64,000 bases of DNA from Paracoccus denitrificans (lineage in GTDB: Bacteria > Pseudomonadota > Alphaproteobacteria > Rhodobacterales > Rhodobacteraceae), in contig VAFL01000008.1 in NCBI GenBank assembly GCA_005768755.1, forward strand, positions 62,001-126,000, in the 5' to 3' direction. The position numbers were made by a program, and so were the translations under genes. The notes below the pieces were generated by a model. It saw only the letters and a list, made by a program, of their open reading frames with translations, was not told the DNA's origin and did not search any database. Positions 16,190-24,807 of the stretch are shown here, piece after piece. Within the stretch, counting starts at the first letter, position 1, and each line of letters opens with the position of its first letter.

Positions 16190-17353
16190 ATGACGATTCT
16201 AACGCCAGATTTCGATGTGGCCTGCCCGGTCCCCGCCGACCCGAATGGGGGTTTGACGGAAGGTGATGCCGGAGGCCCCAGCGGAGTATCCAGCAATGAT
16301 GGTCTGGCTGAAGACGCCCGGCTATATCTGCGTCATGTCGAGGGCGGGGAATCCATCCGGGCCATTGCGCGGGCTGCCGGCTGTCATGCTTCGACGATCC
16401 TGCGCCGCATCCGCCGTTTCGAGGCTCGCCGCGACGACCCTCTCGTTGATGACGCGCTGCAGGGCTTTACACAAGCGGGCGCGCCGCCCCCAGCCCGGCC
16501 ACGCGAAAAAGACCAGACACATCGCATCTTGCGTCGCCTGGCCGAGCCGGGGGCGGAATTGGTCGTCGCACCGGGGATGGACAAGGCAATCATTACACGC
16601 GCAGACATCCGCACAGCAATTCTGGACCGCAAGCTGGCCGAGGAGCTTGCCCTTCGGAACTGGGTCGAGGCGATTTCGCAAGGACAGAAGATTTTGCGCT
16701 ATCGCCTGTCGGCTGCGGGGCGGGCCGAACTTCGCAGGTTTGGCCGGGGCGATGGCGGGTTGCCGCGGGCCAAGGACTTTTCGGACGCAAGACCAGTGGG
16801 CGCGCAGAACGGTATGGCGGACGCCGCTGCCGATTTCGACCATGGCGCCCAGCATCGCGTCTGGGACAACCGCACATTGCCGGATCCCGACGATGGCAAG
16901 CTGCGTCGAATGCGCGTCAATCTGGCAGAGAGCCCGCTGTTGCTGCTCGCCAGACGGCGCGACGCCAACAACGAACCATTTCTGTCGCAAGACCTTGTTG
17001 CGGCGGGCGAGCGGCTGCGTGAAGATTTCGAACTGGCACAGATGGGTCCGCGCACCACCCAGAACTGGGATCGCTTCATGACTGCCGGTATCGACGTATC
17101 CGCACGATCCGGTGCCCAGTTTGGCGGATCAGACAAGGCGCGCGCCCGCGTGGCGGAAACGCTGCGCGAATTGGGTCCCGGCATGGGCGATCTGGTTTTG
17201 CGCGTCTGCTGCTTTCTTGAGGGACTGGAAATGACGGAGCGTCGCCTTGGCTGGTCGGCGCGCTCAGGCAAGGTAGTGTTGAAGCTGGCGCTGGAACGGC
17301 TTGCCCGCCACTATGAGGAACGGTACGGACCGGGCGGTCCATTGATCGGCTGA
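16190..17353 (+). CDS. Helix-turn-helix protein with DUF6456 domain
   Basis: A 387-residue protein. Residues about 45-85 (YLRHVEGGESIRAIARAAGC then HASTILRRIRRFEARRDDP) form a resolvase/homeodomain-like helix-turn-helix. A second winged-helix-like segment (about 120-180) precedes the C-terminal DUF6456 domain (about 210-387), recognised by NLAESPLLLLARRRD and a conserved helical end. The family is restricted to alphaproteobacteria and is probably a DNA-binding regulator; targets are unknown. AAGGGA lies seven bases ahead of the ATG at 16190. It is followed directly by a strong terminator. Confidence 0.82.
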   Translation: MTILTPDFDVACPVPADPNGGLTEGDAGGPSGVSSNDGLAEDARLYLRHVEGGESIRAIARAAGCHASTILRRIRRFEARRDDPLVDDALQGFTQAGAPPPARPREKDQTHRILRRLAEPGAELVVAPGMDKAIITRADIRTAILDRKLAEELALRNWVEAISQGQKILRYRLSAAGRAELRRFGRGDGGLPRAKDFSDARPVGAQNGMADAAADFDHGAQHRVWDNRTLPDPDDGKLRRMRVNLAESPLLLLARRRDANNEPFLSQDLVAAGERLREDFELAQMGPRTTQNWDRFMTAGIDVSARSGAQFGGSDKARARVAETLRELGPGMGDLVLRVCCFLEGLEMTERRLGWSARSGKVVLKLALERLARHYEERYGPGGPLIG

Positions 17354-17365
17354 CGTCGCGAAACG

Positions 17366-17389
17366 GACCGCCCGCTGGGGCGGTCTTTT
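17366..17389 (+). terminator. Terminator of the DUF6456 gene
   Basis: A perfect 8-bp stem GACCGCCC/GGGCGGTC with a GCTG loop followed by TTTTC, 12 bases after the stop codon. Confidence 0.85.
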
Positions 17390-17442
17390 CATTTGGGGCG
17401 ACCACTTCTACGTTTCTCCGCGATGCGAAGGGGGTCATGTCC

Positions 17443-17891
17443 ATGTCTGAAGCCGATTATATTAAAGTGGCGCGTATCCCGAGCGTGACCGAGTATATCA
17501 TCTGCGTCATGTCGCGGGCCTCAGTGCCTTTTCGGCCGAGGCCGCCGCCATTGGTCTGCCGCGCAGTGTCCATGCGGTGGTCATCGAACATGATGGTCAG
17601 GCGATTGGAATGGGCCGCATTATTGGTGACGGCGGCTGCTTCTTTCAGATCACGGATATCGCCGTAGATCCCGTCCATCAGGGGCGCGGTTTGGGCAAGG
17701 CGATCATGGCCGCATTGATGGAACACGTCGCCACCCTGCCCGCATCAGCCTATATCAGCCTGATCGCGGACCGCCCTGCTGACAGTTTATATGCGCAATA
17801 CGGCTTTCGGGATGTCGGTCCGGCATCTGTCGGCATGGCGCATACCTGCCCCGACGTGGACGCCGTTGATAACGCGGCGGAAACGGATTAA
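17443..17891 (+). pseudogene. GNAT acetyltransferase with a one-base frameshift
   Basis: The product reads as a small GNAT N-acetyltransferase only if two frames are joined. Frame 1 from ATG 17443 (GGGGG upstream) gives MSEADYIKVARIPSVTEYI. Near 17499 the homologous reading moves to frame 3, giving HLRHVAGLSAFSAEAAAIGL and then the acetyl-CoA site IAVDPVHQGRGLGKAIM (the Q/R-x-x-G-x-G/A motif) and YISLIADRPADSLYAQYGF, ending at 17891. One base appears to be missing around 17497-17502. In frame 3 a stop at 17463 excludes an upstream start, and the first possible internal start is a GTG at 17577, too late for a full fold. A sequencing error is an alternative. Confidence 0.8.
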
Positions 17892-17921
17892 CTCTTGTCT
17901 TGACCCCGCCCAGAGGACGTC

Positions 17922-18890
17922 ATGACCGAACAGCCGCCCGCCCTTCGCGCCCTTGCAGAACGCGCGCGCCATCCCGAAAAGGCACATCGCCCGGATCAGG
18001 CGCAGCCGAAAAAGCCGGACTGGATCAGGGTCAAGGCCCCGACCTCGCAGGGCTACAAGGACACCCGTGACATCCTTCGGGAAAACAAGCTGTCGACTGT
18101 CTGTGAAGAGGCCGGCTGCCCCAATGTCGGCGAATGCTGGTCGCAAGGCCATGCCACAATGATGATCATGGGCGAGATCTGCACCCGTGGCTGTTCGTTC
18201 TGCAACGTCATCACCGGCAAACCGAAATCTTTGGACCCGTTCGAGCCGGGCCGCGTTGCCCATGCTGTCCAGAAGCTGGGCCTGAACCACGTTGTCATCA
18301 CCTCGGTCGATCGCGACGATCTGGATGATGGCGGTGCAGAACATTTCGCCCAGGTGATTCGCGCGATCCGCCACCGTTCGCCCGGATCCACCATTGAAGT
18401 GCTGACCCCTGATTTTCTGAAATGTGGACCAGAAGCGCTTGAGATCGTTGTTGAAGCGCGACCTGACGTATTCAACCACAACCTGGAGACCGTACCCGGC
18501 CTTTACCCGACCGTGCGTCCGGGTGCGCGCTATTTCCATTCACTGCGGCTTTTGCAGCGGGTGAAGGAACTGGACCCCGCGATGTTCACCAAATCCGGCA
18601 TCATGGTGGGTTTGGGCGAGGATCGGCAGGGCGTCTTGCAGGTGATGGACGACATGCGTGCCGCTGACGTCGATTTCATGACCATCGGGCAATATCTGCA
18701 ACCCACGCCCAAGCATCACCGCGTCGACCGCTTCGTCACGCCAGACGAATTCAAGGGCTATGAAAAATCAGCCTTCGGCAAGGGCTTCCTGATGGTGTCC
18801 GCCACGCCGCTGACGCGGTCCAGCTATCACGCCGGTGACGATTTCGCGCAACTTCGCGATGCCCGATTGAAGAAACTTGGCCGGGCCTAG
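17922..18890 (+). CDS. lipA: Lipoyl synthase
   Basis: A 322-residue radical SAM enzyme that inserts two sulfurs into protein-bound octanoyl groups to make lipoyl cofactors for 2-oxoacid dehydrogenases and the glycine cleavage system. The radical SAM cluster motif C-x3-C-x2-C is ICTRGCSFC; the auxiliary cluster ligands are in CEEAGCPNVGEC; the closing R-S-S-Y-H-A-G supplies the serine ligand. GAGGA precedes the ATG. Length and motifs are normal. Confidence 0.98.
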   Translation: MTEQPPALRALAERARHPEKAHRPDQAQPKKPDWIRVKAPTSQGYKDTRDILRENKLSTVCEEAGCPNVGECWSQGHATMMIMGEICTRGCSFCNVITGKPKSLDPFEPGRVAHAVQKLGLNHVVITSVDRDDLDDGGAEHFAQVIRAIRHRSPGSTIEVLTPDFLKCGPEALEIVVEARPDVFNHNLETVPGLYPTVRPGARYFHSLRLLQRVKELDPAMFTKSGIMVGLGEDRQGVLQVMDDMRAADVDFMTIGQYLQPTPKHHRVDRFVTPDEFKGYEKSAFGKGFLMVSATPLTRSSYHAGDDFAQLRDARLKKLGRA

Positions 18891-18981
18891 CGTCCCGGCG
18901 GCGCAATTGCCGCCTGAACCGGATATGGCTGATCGGAACCCCTTGCTGCCGGGCGCATTCCCCGCTATCCCCACGCTGTTG

Positions 18982-19065
18982 GCCCGAGTGGCGGAATGGT
19001 AGACGCAGCGGATTCAAAATCCGCCGACGCAAGTCATGTCGGTTCGAGTCCGACCTCGGGTACCA
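18982..19065 (+). tRNA. tRNA-Leu (anticodon CAA)
   Basis: A class II tRNA with an acceptor stem GCCCGAG/CTCGGGT (one G-U pair), anticodon stem-loop GCGGA-TTCAAAA-TCCGC with CAA at 19015-19017, a long variable arm, the T-loop GTTCGAGTC and encoded CCA (19063-19065). It reads UUG leucine codons. Confidence 0.95.
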
Positions 19066-19099
19066 GCCAGCACGACGTCATGCGCGGAAAGGAACAGTG

Positions 19100-19432
19100 A
19101 TGGCCATTCGCCCCCTGCCCGCCCTAGCCTTGTTGCTGGCAGCCTGTGCGGATCATGGAATCGACTATCCTGCATTGATGCCCACCGACCAGCTTCTGGC
19201 CGAACCCGCGATTCCCGGACATGCCGATATCGCGGCCACCAGTCCCGATCAGGTCGCCTCGGATCTGGCTGCGGCGGGTGCGGCCCTTGCCGTATCGCAG
19301 GCCGAGGTGACAGCGGCGGAAGTCGGCAATGATGCCGAGCTTGCCGCGCGGGCGGAGGCGCTGCGTCGTCGCGCAGAAGCGATGTCTGCCGAGACGACGC
19401 CCTGCGCCGACCCTGAAGCGACAGAGTGTTAA
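19100..19432 (+). CDS. Small predicted lipoprotein
   Basis: A 110-residue protein with an N-terminal signal and lipobox (MAIRPLPALALLLAAC, Cys16). The rest is Ala/Glu-rich and helical, with two cysteines close to the C-terminus (TPCADPEATEC). AAGGA sits seven bases before the ATG at 19100; a GTG three bases earlier is possible. No family is recognised. It lies between tRNA-Leu and a convergent secreted-protein gene, whose stop is seven bases beyond its own. Confidence 0.72.
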   Translation: MAIRPLPALALLLAACADHGIDYPALMPTDQLLAEPAIPGHADIAATSPDQVASDLAAAGAALAVSQAEVTAAEVGNDAELAARAEALRRRAEAMSAETTPCADPEATEC

Positions 19433-19439
19433 GCGGGCA

Positions 19440-19964
19440 TCACTGCCAATCGCATTCCGCAATCTGGCGTGGCTGAAGCACAAAAACCGTTTCGATACCC
19501 TGGCCGCGCGCGTCCTGATCCGCGATGCTGCGGGTGACCGGTCCCGCGCATTCCCCGTCTCCGACGCTCTGGCCCGGCAAGGCCTCGGATGTATCGGCGC
19601 GCAGATAGGACGTCGTCAACCGCAGCCCCCCGTCCGAGGTCTGGGCCGGATAGATCACACCACCATCGCATTCGATCATGCAGGCGCGCCGACCGTCCAT
19701 GTCATGACAATAGGTCGGGGCTGAAAATTCGCGTGGGTCGTCGCGGAAACGGACCCTGATATCGAAATACTCATCAGCGCCGCCGACGCGGTCGTATTGC
19801 CTGACGCGAATTTCCTTCACCTGCTGGCCAGGATGGGCTGCCATATGTTGGGCGGGGTAGCTTCGGGCGAAACAACCTTTCGTGGTTTCCTGGGCGAAGC
19901 TGGCGGAGATTAAGGCGGTGGTAATCGTCACTGCCAGGGCAGTTCGTCGGATGATCTGGCGCAA
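19440..19964 (-). CDS. Hypothetical secreted protein
   Basis: A 174-residue protein beginning at a TTG (19964) preceded by GGAGAGG four bases away; this start gives a clean signal peptide (MRQIIRRTALAVTITTALIS then ASFA-Q). An ATG at 20000 is possible but has no ribosome binding site and would place 12 extra residues before the signal. The mature part is about 150 residues with six cysteines (for example GCFARSYP, TYCHDMDGRRACMIECDGG), suggesting disulfides in the periplasm. No family is recognised. Confidence 0.7.
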   Translation of the reverse strand: MRQIIRRTALAVTITTALISASFAQETTKGCFARSYPAQHMAAHPGQQVKEIRVRQYDRVGGADEYFDIRVRFRDDPREFSAPTYCHDMDGRRACMIECDGGVIYPAQTSDGGLRLTTSYLRADTSEALPGQSVGDGECAGPVTRSIADQDARGQGIETVFVLQPRQIAECDWQ

Positions 19965-20015
19965 GCGACCTCTCCACGGGGTTGGAATGAAGCGCAGCAT
20001 AGGCAAGACCGCACC

Positions 20016-20043
20016 AAAAGAAACGGGGGCACGCGCCCCCGTT
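20016..20043 (-). terminator. Terminator of the TRAP permease operon
   Basis: A 9-bp perfect stem AACGGGGGC/GCCCCCGTT with a 4-base loop; on the minus strand it is followed by TCTTTT. It lies 22 bases past the large-permease stop. Confidence 0.8.
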
Positions 20044-20064
20044 CCGATTTTTCTGATACCGGCG

Positions 20065-22188
20065 TCAGTTCGCCGGGGCACTGAGGCCGGGCGGCGGTCC
20101 ACCCAGCGGATCCATTCCGCCATCTGCCGCAGGCGCTTCGGCAGAACCATCGCCCGCAGTCGTGTCGGCCGATTCGTCTGGTGCGGGTCCGCCGAAGTCC
20201 GGCGGGCCACCCAGATCGCCAAGGCCGCCCCCTGGCGATGCGGCGTCTCCGGAATTACCCGCATCAGCGCCACCAGGGGCCGCATCGCTGCCGAAGGGGC
20301 TTCCGCCAAGCCCGCCAAGCGAACCGAAGCCGCCAAGACCATCATCGCCACCGCCCATCGGAATGGTGATCTCCATGTCCGAAACATCCACGACAGGTCC
20401 CTTGTAGTGCATGACCAATTGCGGGAAGGCGATGACCACGGCGATCATCAGGATCTGGATGAACACGAACGGAACCGCGCCCCAATAGATCTGGCTGGAC
20501 CTGATCCCATCAACCATCTGCCCGGTCACACGGTCCTGATACGCTTCGCGCGGTGCCACCGATCTGAGATAGAACAGCGCAAAGCCGAACGGCGGATGCA
20601 TGAACGAGGTCTGCATGTTCACGCCCAGGATCACCCCGAACCAGATCAGATCGATGCCAAGGCTTTCTGCCGCAGGGGCCAGCAACGGCACGATGATGAA
20701 GGCCAGCTCGAAGAAATCGAGGAAGAATGCCAGAAAGAACACGAGGATCGAGACCACGATCAGGAAGCCGTATTGGCCGCCCGGAAGCGAGGTCAGCAGA
20801 TGTTCTACCCAGTGATGGCCCTCGACGCCGTAGAAGGTCAGCGAGAAGACCCGCGCCCCGACAAGGATGAACATCACGAAACTGGCCAGCCGCGTGGTCG
20901 ATGCCAGCGCTGATTTCATCACTTCTGTTGTCAGGCGCCCTTTCATCGCCGACAGCACAAGCGCACCGACCGCCCCCATCGCGCCGCCTTCGGTGGGCGT
21001 GGCCCAGCCAAGGAAGATCGTGCCGAGCACGAAGAAGACAAGCGCCAATGGCGGCACCAATACGATGACGACCTGCTGGGCAAGCCTGCTGGTGATGCCG
21101 AAGCCCTGATCGACATGCCATGTAAAGTCGATGACATTGCTGAGAATGCGCATGACGGCTGAATAGATCAGGAAGGCCAGAATCGCCGCCCCGAAGACGG
21201 CCGCAATCAAGACGCCGGTGCGGACGTTCATGGCACTGGTTCGCACCAGATCCGTGCTGTTGACCGCCTGCAGCAGCGCCCAGCCGATCAGCGCCGCGCA
21301 CAGACCGACACCCACCTTCACCAGAAAGCGCCAGCCTTCCTTGTCGGCCATGGCGATCACGTACATGGCCGCCACCGCAGCGGCTGCGCCAAGGATGTCG
21401 GCATTGTTTCCGTGAATGGGTGACAGGTAGTGGTGTGCGCCGTAAAAGATCGCGCCGCCCAGCACCACCAGAACCAGAAGCGAGACGACGCCCGATCCCA
21501 GCGTCCGTGCCTCGGGCGGAAGGGCCGGCACTGCGCTTGGCCGCACGATGGACATGACGAAGATGTAAAGCAGGTAGATCCCTGTCAGGACCAGACCCGG
21601 AATCAGTGCGCCCTTGTACATATCGCCCACGGACCGGCCCAGTTGGTCGGCCATGACGATCAGAACCAGCGACGGCGGGATGATCTGCGCCAGTGTGCCC
21701 GAGGCAGCGATGACGCCGGAAGCCAGCCGCCGGTCATAACCGTAGCGCAACATGATCGGAAGAGAGATCAGCCCCATGGCGATCACCGACGCCGCCACGA
21801 CGCCGGTCGTTGCCGCAAGCAAAGCGCCCACGATCACGACCGCATAGGCCAGACCGCCGCGAACCGGGCCGAACAATTGGCCGATCGTATCCAGCAGATC
21901 CTCGGCCATGCCGGATTTTTCCAGCAGGATGCCCATGAATGTGAAGAAGGGAATGGCAAGTAATGTCTCATTCGACAAAACCCCCCATAAGCGGTCCGGC
22001 ATGGTCCCCAGCAGGTTCCAGTCCAGATGGATGGCGCCGCCCGAATAAGGCGTCAGCCAGACCCCGATGACGAAGAACAAAAGGCCGTTCGCGGCAAGTG
22101 CGAAGGCGACAGGATAGCCGAACAACAAAAACAGGATCAGCGAGGCGAACATGATCGGCGCCATGTTCTGCGCAATAAGTTCGATCAT
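20065..22188 (-). CDS. TRAP transporter large permease (DctM type)
   Basis: A 707-residue membrane protein with many hydrophobic segments matching the DctM large subunit, including the N-terminal FLLFGYPVAFALAANGL and the GWATPTEGGAMGAVGAL and MQTSFMHPPFGFALFYL signatures. It is longer than the usual 430 residues, as in the mannitol/chloroaromatic branch, because of an insertion of extra helices (about 225-365). The final 95 residues are a Gly/Pro/Asp/Ala-rich tail with no predicted order. TRAP permeases import carboxylates with a sodium gradient and a binding protein. No binding-protein gene is adjacent, so the substrate is unknown. It overlaps the small permease by four bases (ATGA). Confidence 0.92.
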   Translation of the reverse strand: MIELIAQNMAPIMFASLILFLLFGYPVAFALAANGLLFFVIGVWLTPYSGGAIHLDWNLLGTMPDRLWGVLSNETLLAIPFFTFMGILLEKSGMAEDLLDTIGQLFGPVRGGLAYAVVIVGALLAATTGVVAASVIAMGLISLPIMLRYGYDRRLASGVIAASGTLAQIIPPSLVLIVMADQLGRSVGDMYKGALIPGLVLTGIYLLYIFVMSIVRPSAVPALPPEARTLGSGVVSLLVLVVLGGAIFYGAHHYLSPIHGNNADILGAAAAVAAMYVIAMADKEGWRFLVKVGVGLCAALIGWALLQAVNSTDLVRTSAMNVRTGVLIAAVFGAAILAFLIYSAVMRILSNVIDFTWHVDQGFGITSRLAQQVVIVLVPPLALVFFVLGTIFLGWATPTEGGAMGAVGALVLSAMKGRLTTEVMKSALASTTRLASFVMFILVGARVFSLTFYGVEGHHWVEHLLTSLPGGQYGFLIVVSILVFFLAFFLDFFELAFIIVPLLAPAAESLGIDLIWFGVILGVNMQTSFMHPPFGFALFYLRSVAPREAYQDRVTGQMVDGIRSSQIYWGAVPFVFIQILMIAVVIAFPQLVMHYKGPVVDVSDMEITIPMGGGDDGLGGFGSLGGLGGSPFGSDAAPGGADAGNSGDAASPGGGLGDLGGPPDFGGPAPDESADTTAGDGSAEAPAADGGMDPLGGPPPGLSAPAN

Positions 22189-22817
22189 GCGCGGGTCCCC
22201 CGACCGTCGTGCCTGTCGGTATCAGGCCTGCCATCTGCGAAGCCGGCGCCGGCGATCAGCGCCTCGTCGATTTCCAGTGGCGCGTGATGCCCGGTATGGG
22301 CGTGCGGATCCGGGATGTCGCCGCGCATGACGGCGATTTTCTTGATGATCTCCGAAATACCCTGAAGAAACAACAGGAAGAAGCCGACCAACATGATCCC
22401 CTTGGCCGGCCATAATGGCAGACCTCCGGGACTGGCCGACCCTTCCCACCGCACGAATGAGCGGATCGCGTAGGGGTAAAGATAGTAGATCATCAGCATG
22501 GTGAAGGGCATCAGGAACAGCACATGCCCGATCAGGTCGATCCAGTGCTGCACCCGGCGCGACCAGGAGCCATAGACGAGGTCGATTCGAATATGCTCGT
22601 TCTCCAACAGGGTATAGGCGGCGGCCCACATGAAGGCAGCGCCGTAAAGATACCACTGAAGTTCCAGCCACATGTTCGACGACGAATTGAACAGCTTACG
22701 CACGATGGCGTTGCCCGCGCTGACCAGTACCGCCAACAGGATCAGCCAGGATACCGCCTTGCCGATGACAGAGTTGAAACGGTCTATGCCGCGTGCCAGG
22801 CCCAATAGGCCACCCAT
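22185..22817 (-). CDS. TRAP transporter small permease (DctQ type)
   Basis: A 210-residue four-helix membrane subunit: hydrophobic segments near residues 20-45, 50-75 (WLELQWYLYGAAFMWAAAYTL), 90-115 and 130-155, with the conserved ENEHIRIDLVY turn between helices two and three. The C-terminus is a hydrophilic His/Asp-rich extension of about 50 residues. It pairs with the large permease. GGAGG precedes the ATG at 22817. An oppA-type gene is divergent across a 286-base gap. Confidence 0.9.
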   Translation of the reverse strand: MGGLLGLARGIDRFNSVIGKAVSWLILLAVLVSAGNAIVRKLFNSSSNMWLELQWYLYGAAFMWAAAYTLLENEHIRIDLVYGSWSRRVQHWIDLIGHVLFLMPFTMLMIYYLYPYAIRSFVRWEGSASPGGLPLWPAKGIMLVGFFLLFLQGISEIIKKIAVMRGDIPDPHAHTGHHAPLEIDEALIAGAGFADGRPDTDRHDGRGTRA

Positions 22818-23103
22818 GAGTTTCCTCCCTCCTTGGCGCATCTCGTTCGTTGGACACGCATAGCATCATTGGCGACCGTCTTAGCCTGACGCGAGGTCCG
22901 ATCAAAGCCCCATCACGCGGTCATGCTGCAAATGCGGGCAACTGTTCCGGTTTAATGTGGATTCGTGCACGCAGCGCGGGAATGCCAAGCCGGGGCTGAC
23001 GCGAGGGACAGACGCGACAGGACTTGTGCAGGGTCGCGTTTTGCATGACCATGCGCCATTCCGGCGCCGACAGACGCGCCTTTGCAATAAGGGAGATAAC
23101 CCG

Positions 23104-24708
23104 ATGAACAAGTTTCTGATGAGCACCGCGCTTGCCTGCGTGCTTGCGCTGCCCGCCGCGGCCGCCACCGTGGCCGAGGGTGACACGCTGGCCGATACGC
23201 AGGAGTATAACTTCTGGCTGCTCGACGCGATCAAGACCACCGACCCGCAGAAGAACACCGATGTCGAAGGCTCGGACATCCTGCGCCAGTTGTTCGAAGG
23301 TCTGATGAACGAAGACGACAAGGGCGCCATGGTGCCGGGCGTCGCCAGCGAATACACCGAATCCGAAGACGGTCTGACCTATACCTTCAAGCTGCGCCCC
23401 GAAGCCAAGTGGTCGAATGGCGAGCCGGTGACCGCGCAGAACTTCGTGGATGGCTGGCAGCGCGCCGTCGATCCGGCGACCGCGTCGGAATATGCATGGT
23501 TCATGGAACTCATGAACATCGTCAACGCGACCGAGATCGTGGCCGGCAATGCCGAACCCGACACCCTTGGCGTCACCGCCGTCGACGACCACACGCTGGA
23601 AGTCAAACTGACCAAGCGCACCCCCTATTTCGTCAAGATGACCTCGCACCCGACCACCTTCCCGGTGCTGAAATCGGTGATCGACGAACACGGCGACGCC
23701 TGGACGCAGCCGGGCAATCTGGTCGGCAACGGCGCCTATACGCTGACCGGCCATAACCTCGGCGTCGACATCACCATGGAAAAGAACCCGGAATACTGGG
23801 ACGCCGACAATGTCGTGCTGGAAAAGCTGACCGGCATCACCGTGAACGACCAGAACATCGCCCTGACCCGCTATCAGGCGGGCGAGCTCGACCGCTTCCA
23901 GATCCCGGCCGGACAATATCCGCGCCTTGAAGCCGAAAGCCCGGACGAGGCGATTTCGCTGCCCTATTCCTGCTCCTACACCTATCTGGTGAACGTGTCG
24001 GAAAAGGGTCCCGAAGTGCTGAAGGATGTGAACATCCGCCGCGCGCTCGCGCTTGCGCTCGACCGCGATGTGATCGTCAATCAGGTGCTGCAAGGCGGCC
24101 AGAAGCCGGCTTACAACTGGACGCACTGGGCGATGGAAGGCTTCGAGATGCCGGAAATCGCCATGGCCTCCATGACGCAGGCCGACCGCACCGCGAAAGC
24201 CAAATCACTGCTGGAAGCCGCAGGCTACACGCCTGAAAACCCGCTGAACCTGACGCTGAACTACAATACCTCGGAAGATCACAAGAAGATCGCGGTGGTA
24301 GCCCAGCAGATGTGGAAGCCGCTTGGCGTGAACCTGACGCTGAACAACATGGAATGGAAGGTTCACACCGACCGCATGCAGAACCAGGATTTCGAACTGG
24401 CCCGCTATGCCTGGTGCGCCGACTATAACGAAGCCTCGACCTTCACCGACTATTTCCGTTCCACCGGCAAGAACGAGGGCAAGTTCAACAGCCCCGAATA
24501 TGACGCGCTGCTGGACGAGGCCGTGACTTCGGAAAATCCGAACGAACAGTACAAGGCAGCCGAGGCGATTCTGGCCGAGGAACTGCCGCTGATCCCGATC
24601 TATCACTATGCCAAGGTCGACATGATCAAGCCTTACGTGAAGGGCCTCCCGCTCGAGAACGTGATGCAAAGCTGGTACGCCAAGGACATGTACATCACTC
24701 AGCACTAA
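23104..24708 (+). CDS. oppA: Oligopeptide ABC transporter binding protein
   Basis: A 534-residue periplasmic solute-binding protein of family 5 (OppA/MppA-like). A signal peptide (MNKFLMSTALACVLALPAAA) is followed by the family pattern: ILRQLFEGL, YTFKLRPEAKWSNGEPVTA and NPEYWD. It delivers peptides to the OppBCDF complex encoded downstream. GGGAGA lies eight bases before the ATG. The upstream gap (22818-23103) holds an inverted repeat ACGCGAC/GTCGCGT followed by TTTT (23012-23042) that might act in the leader. A strong hairpin separates it from oppB. Confidence 0.95.
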   Translation: MNKFLMSTALACVLALPAAAATVAEGDTLADTQEYNFWLLDAIKTTDPQKNTDVEGSDILRQLFEGLMNEDDKGAMVPGVASEYTESEDGLTYTFKLRPEAKWSNGEPVTAQNFVDGWQRAVDPATASEYAWFMELMNIVNATEIVAGNAEPDTLGVTAVDDHTLEVKLTKRTPYFVKMTSHPTTFPVLKSVIDEHGDAWTQPGNLVGNGAYTLTGHNLGVDITMEKNPEYWDADNVVLEKLTGITVNDQNIALTRYQAGELDRFQIPAGQYPRLEAESPDEAISLPYSCSYTYLVNVSEKGPEVLKDVNIRRALALALDRDVIVNQVLQGGQKPAYNWTHWAMEGFEMPEIAMASMTQADRTAKAKSLLEAAGYTPENPLNLTLNYNTSEDHKKIAVVAQQMWKPLGVNLTLNNMEWKVHTDRMQNQDFELARYAWCADYNEASTFTDYFRSTGKNEGKFNSPEYDALLDEAVTSENPNEQYKAAEAILAEELPLIPIYHYAKVDMIKPYVKGLPLENVMQSWYAKDMYITQH

Positions 24709-24729
24709 GACGTGCTATCGTGATTGCAG

Positions 24730-24758
24730 CCGGGACGGGTTTGCCCCGTCCCGGCCTT
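24730..24758 (+). terminator. Hairpin between oppA and oppB
   Basis: A perfect 10-bp stem CCGGGACGGG/CCCGTCCCGG with a 5-base loop and only a short CCTTT after it. It is likely a partial terminator or mRNA-stabilising element that keeps the binding protein more abundant than the permease. Confidence 0.65.
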
Positions 24759-24807
24759 TGGCATTCGACTCATCCCCGCACGCGCGGCACCTTTACGGAA
24801 CCAGCGG

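Noticed and set aside
17490..17505. Programmed frameshift as explanation of the split GNAT gene
   Set aside because: No slippery heptamer, stimulatory stem or internal Shine-Dalgarno is visible at the junction.
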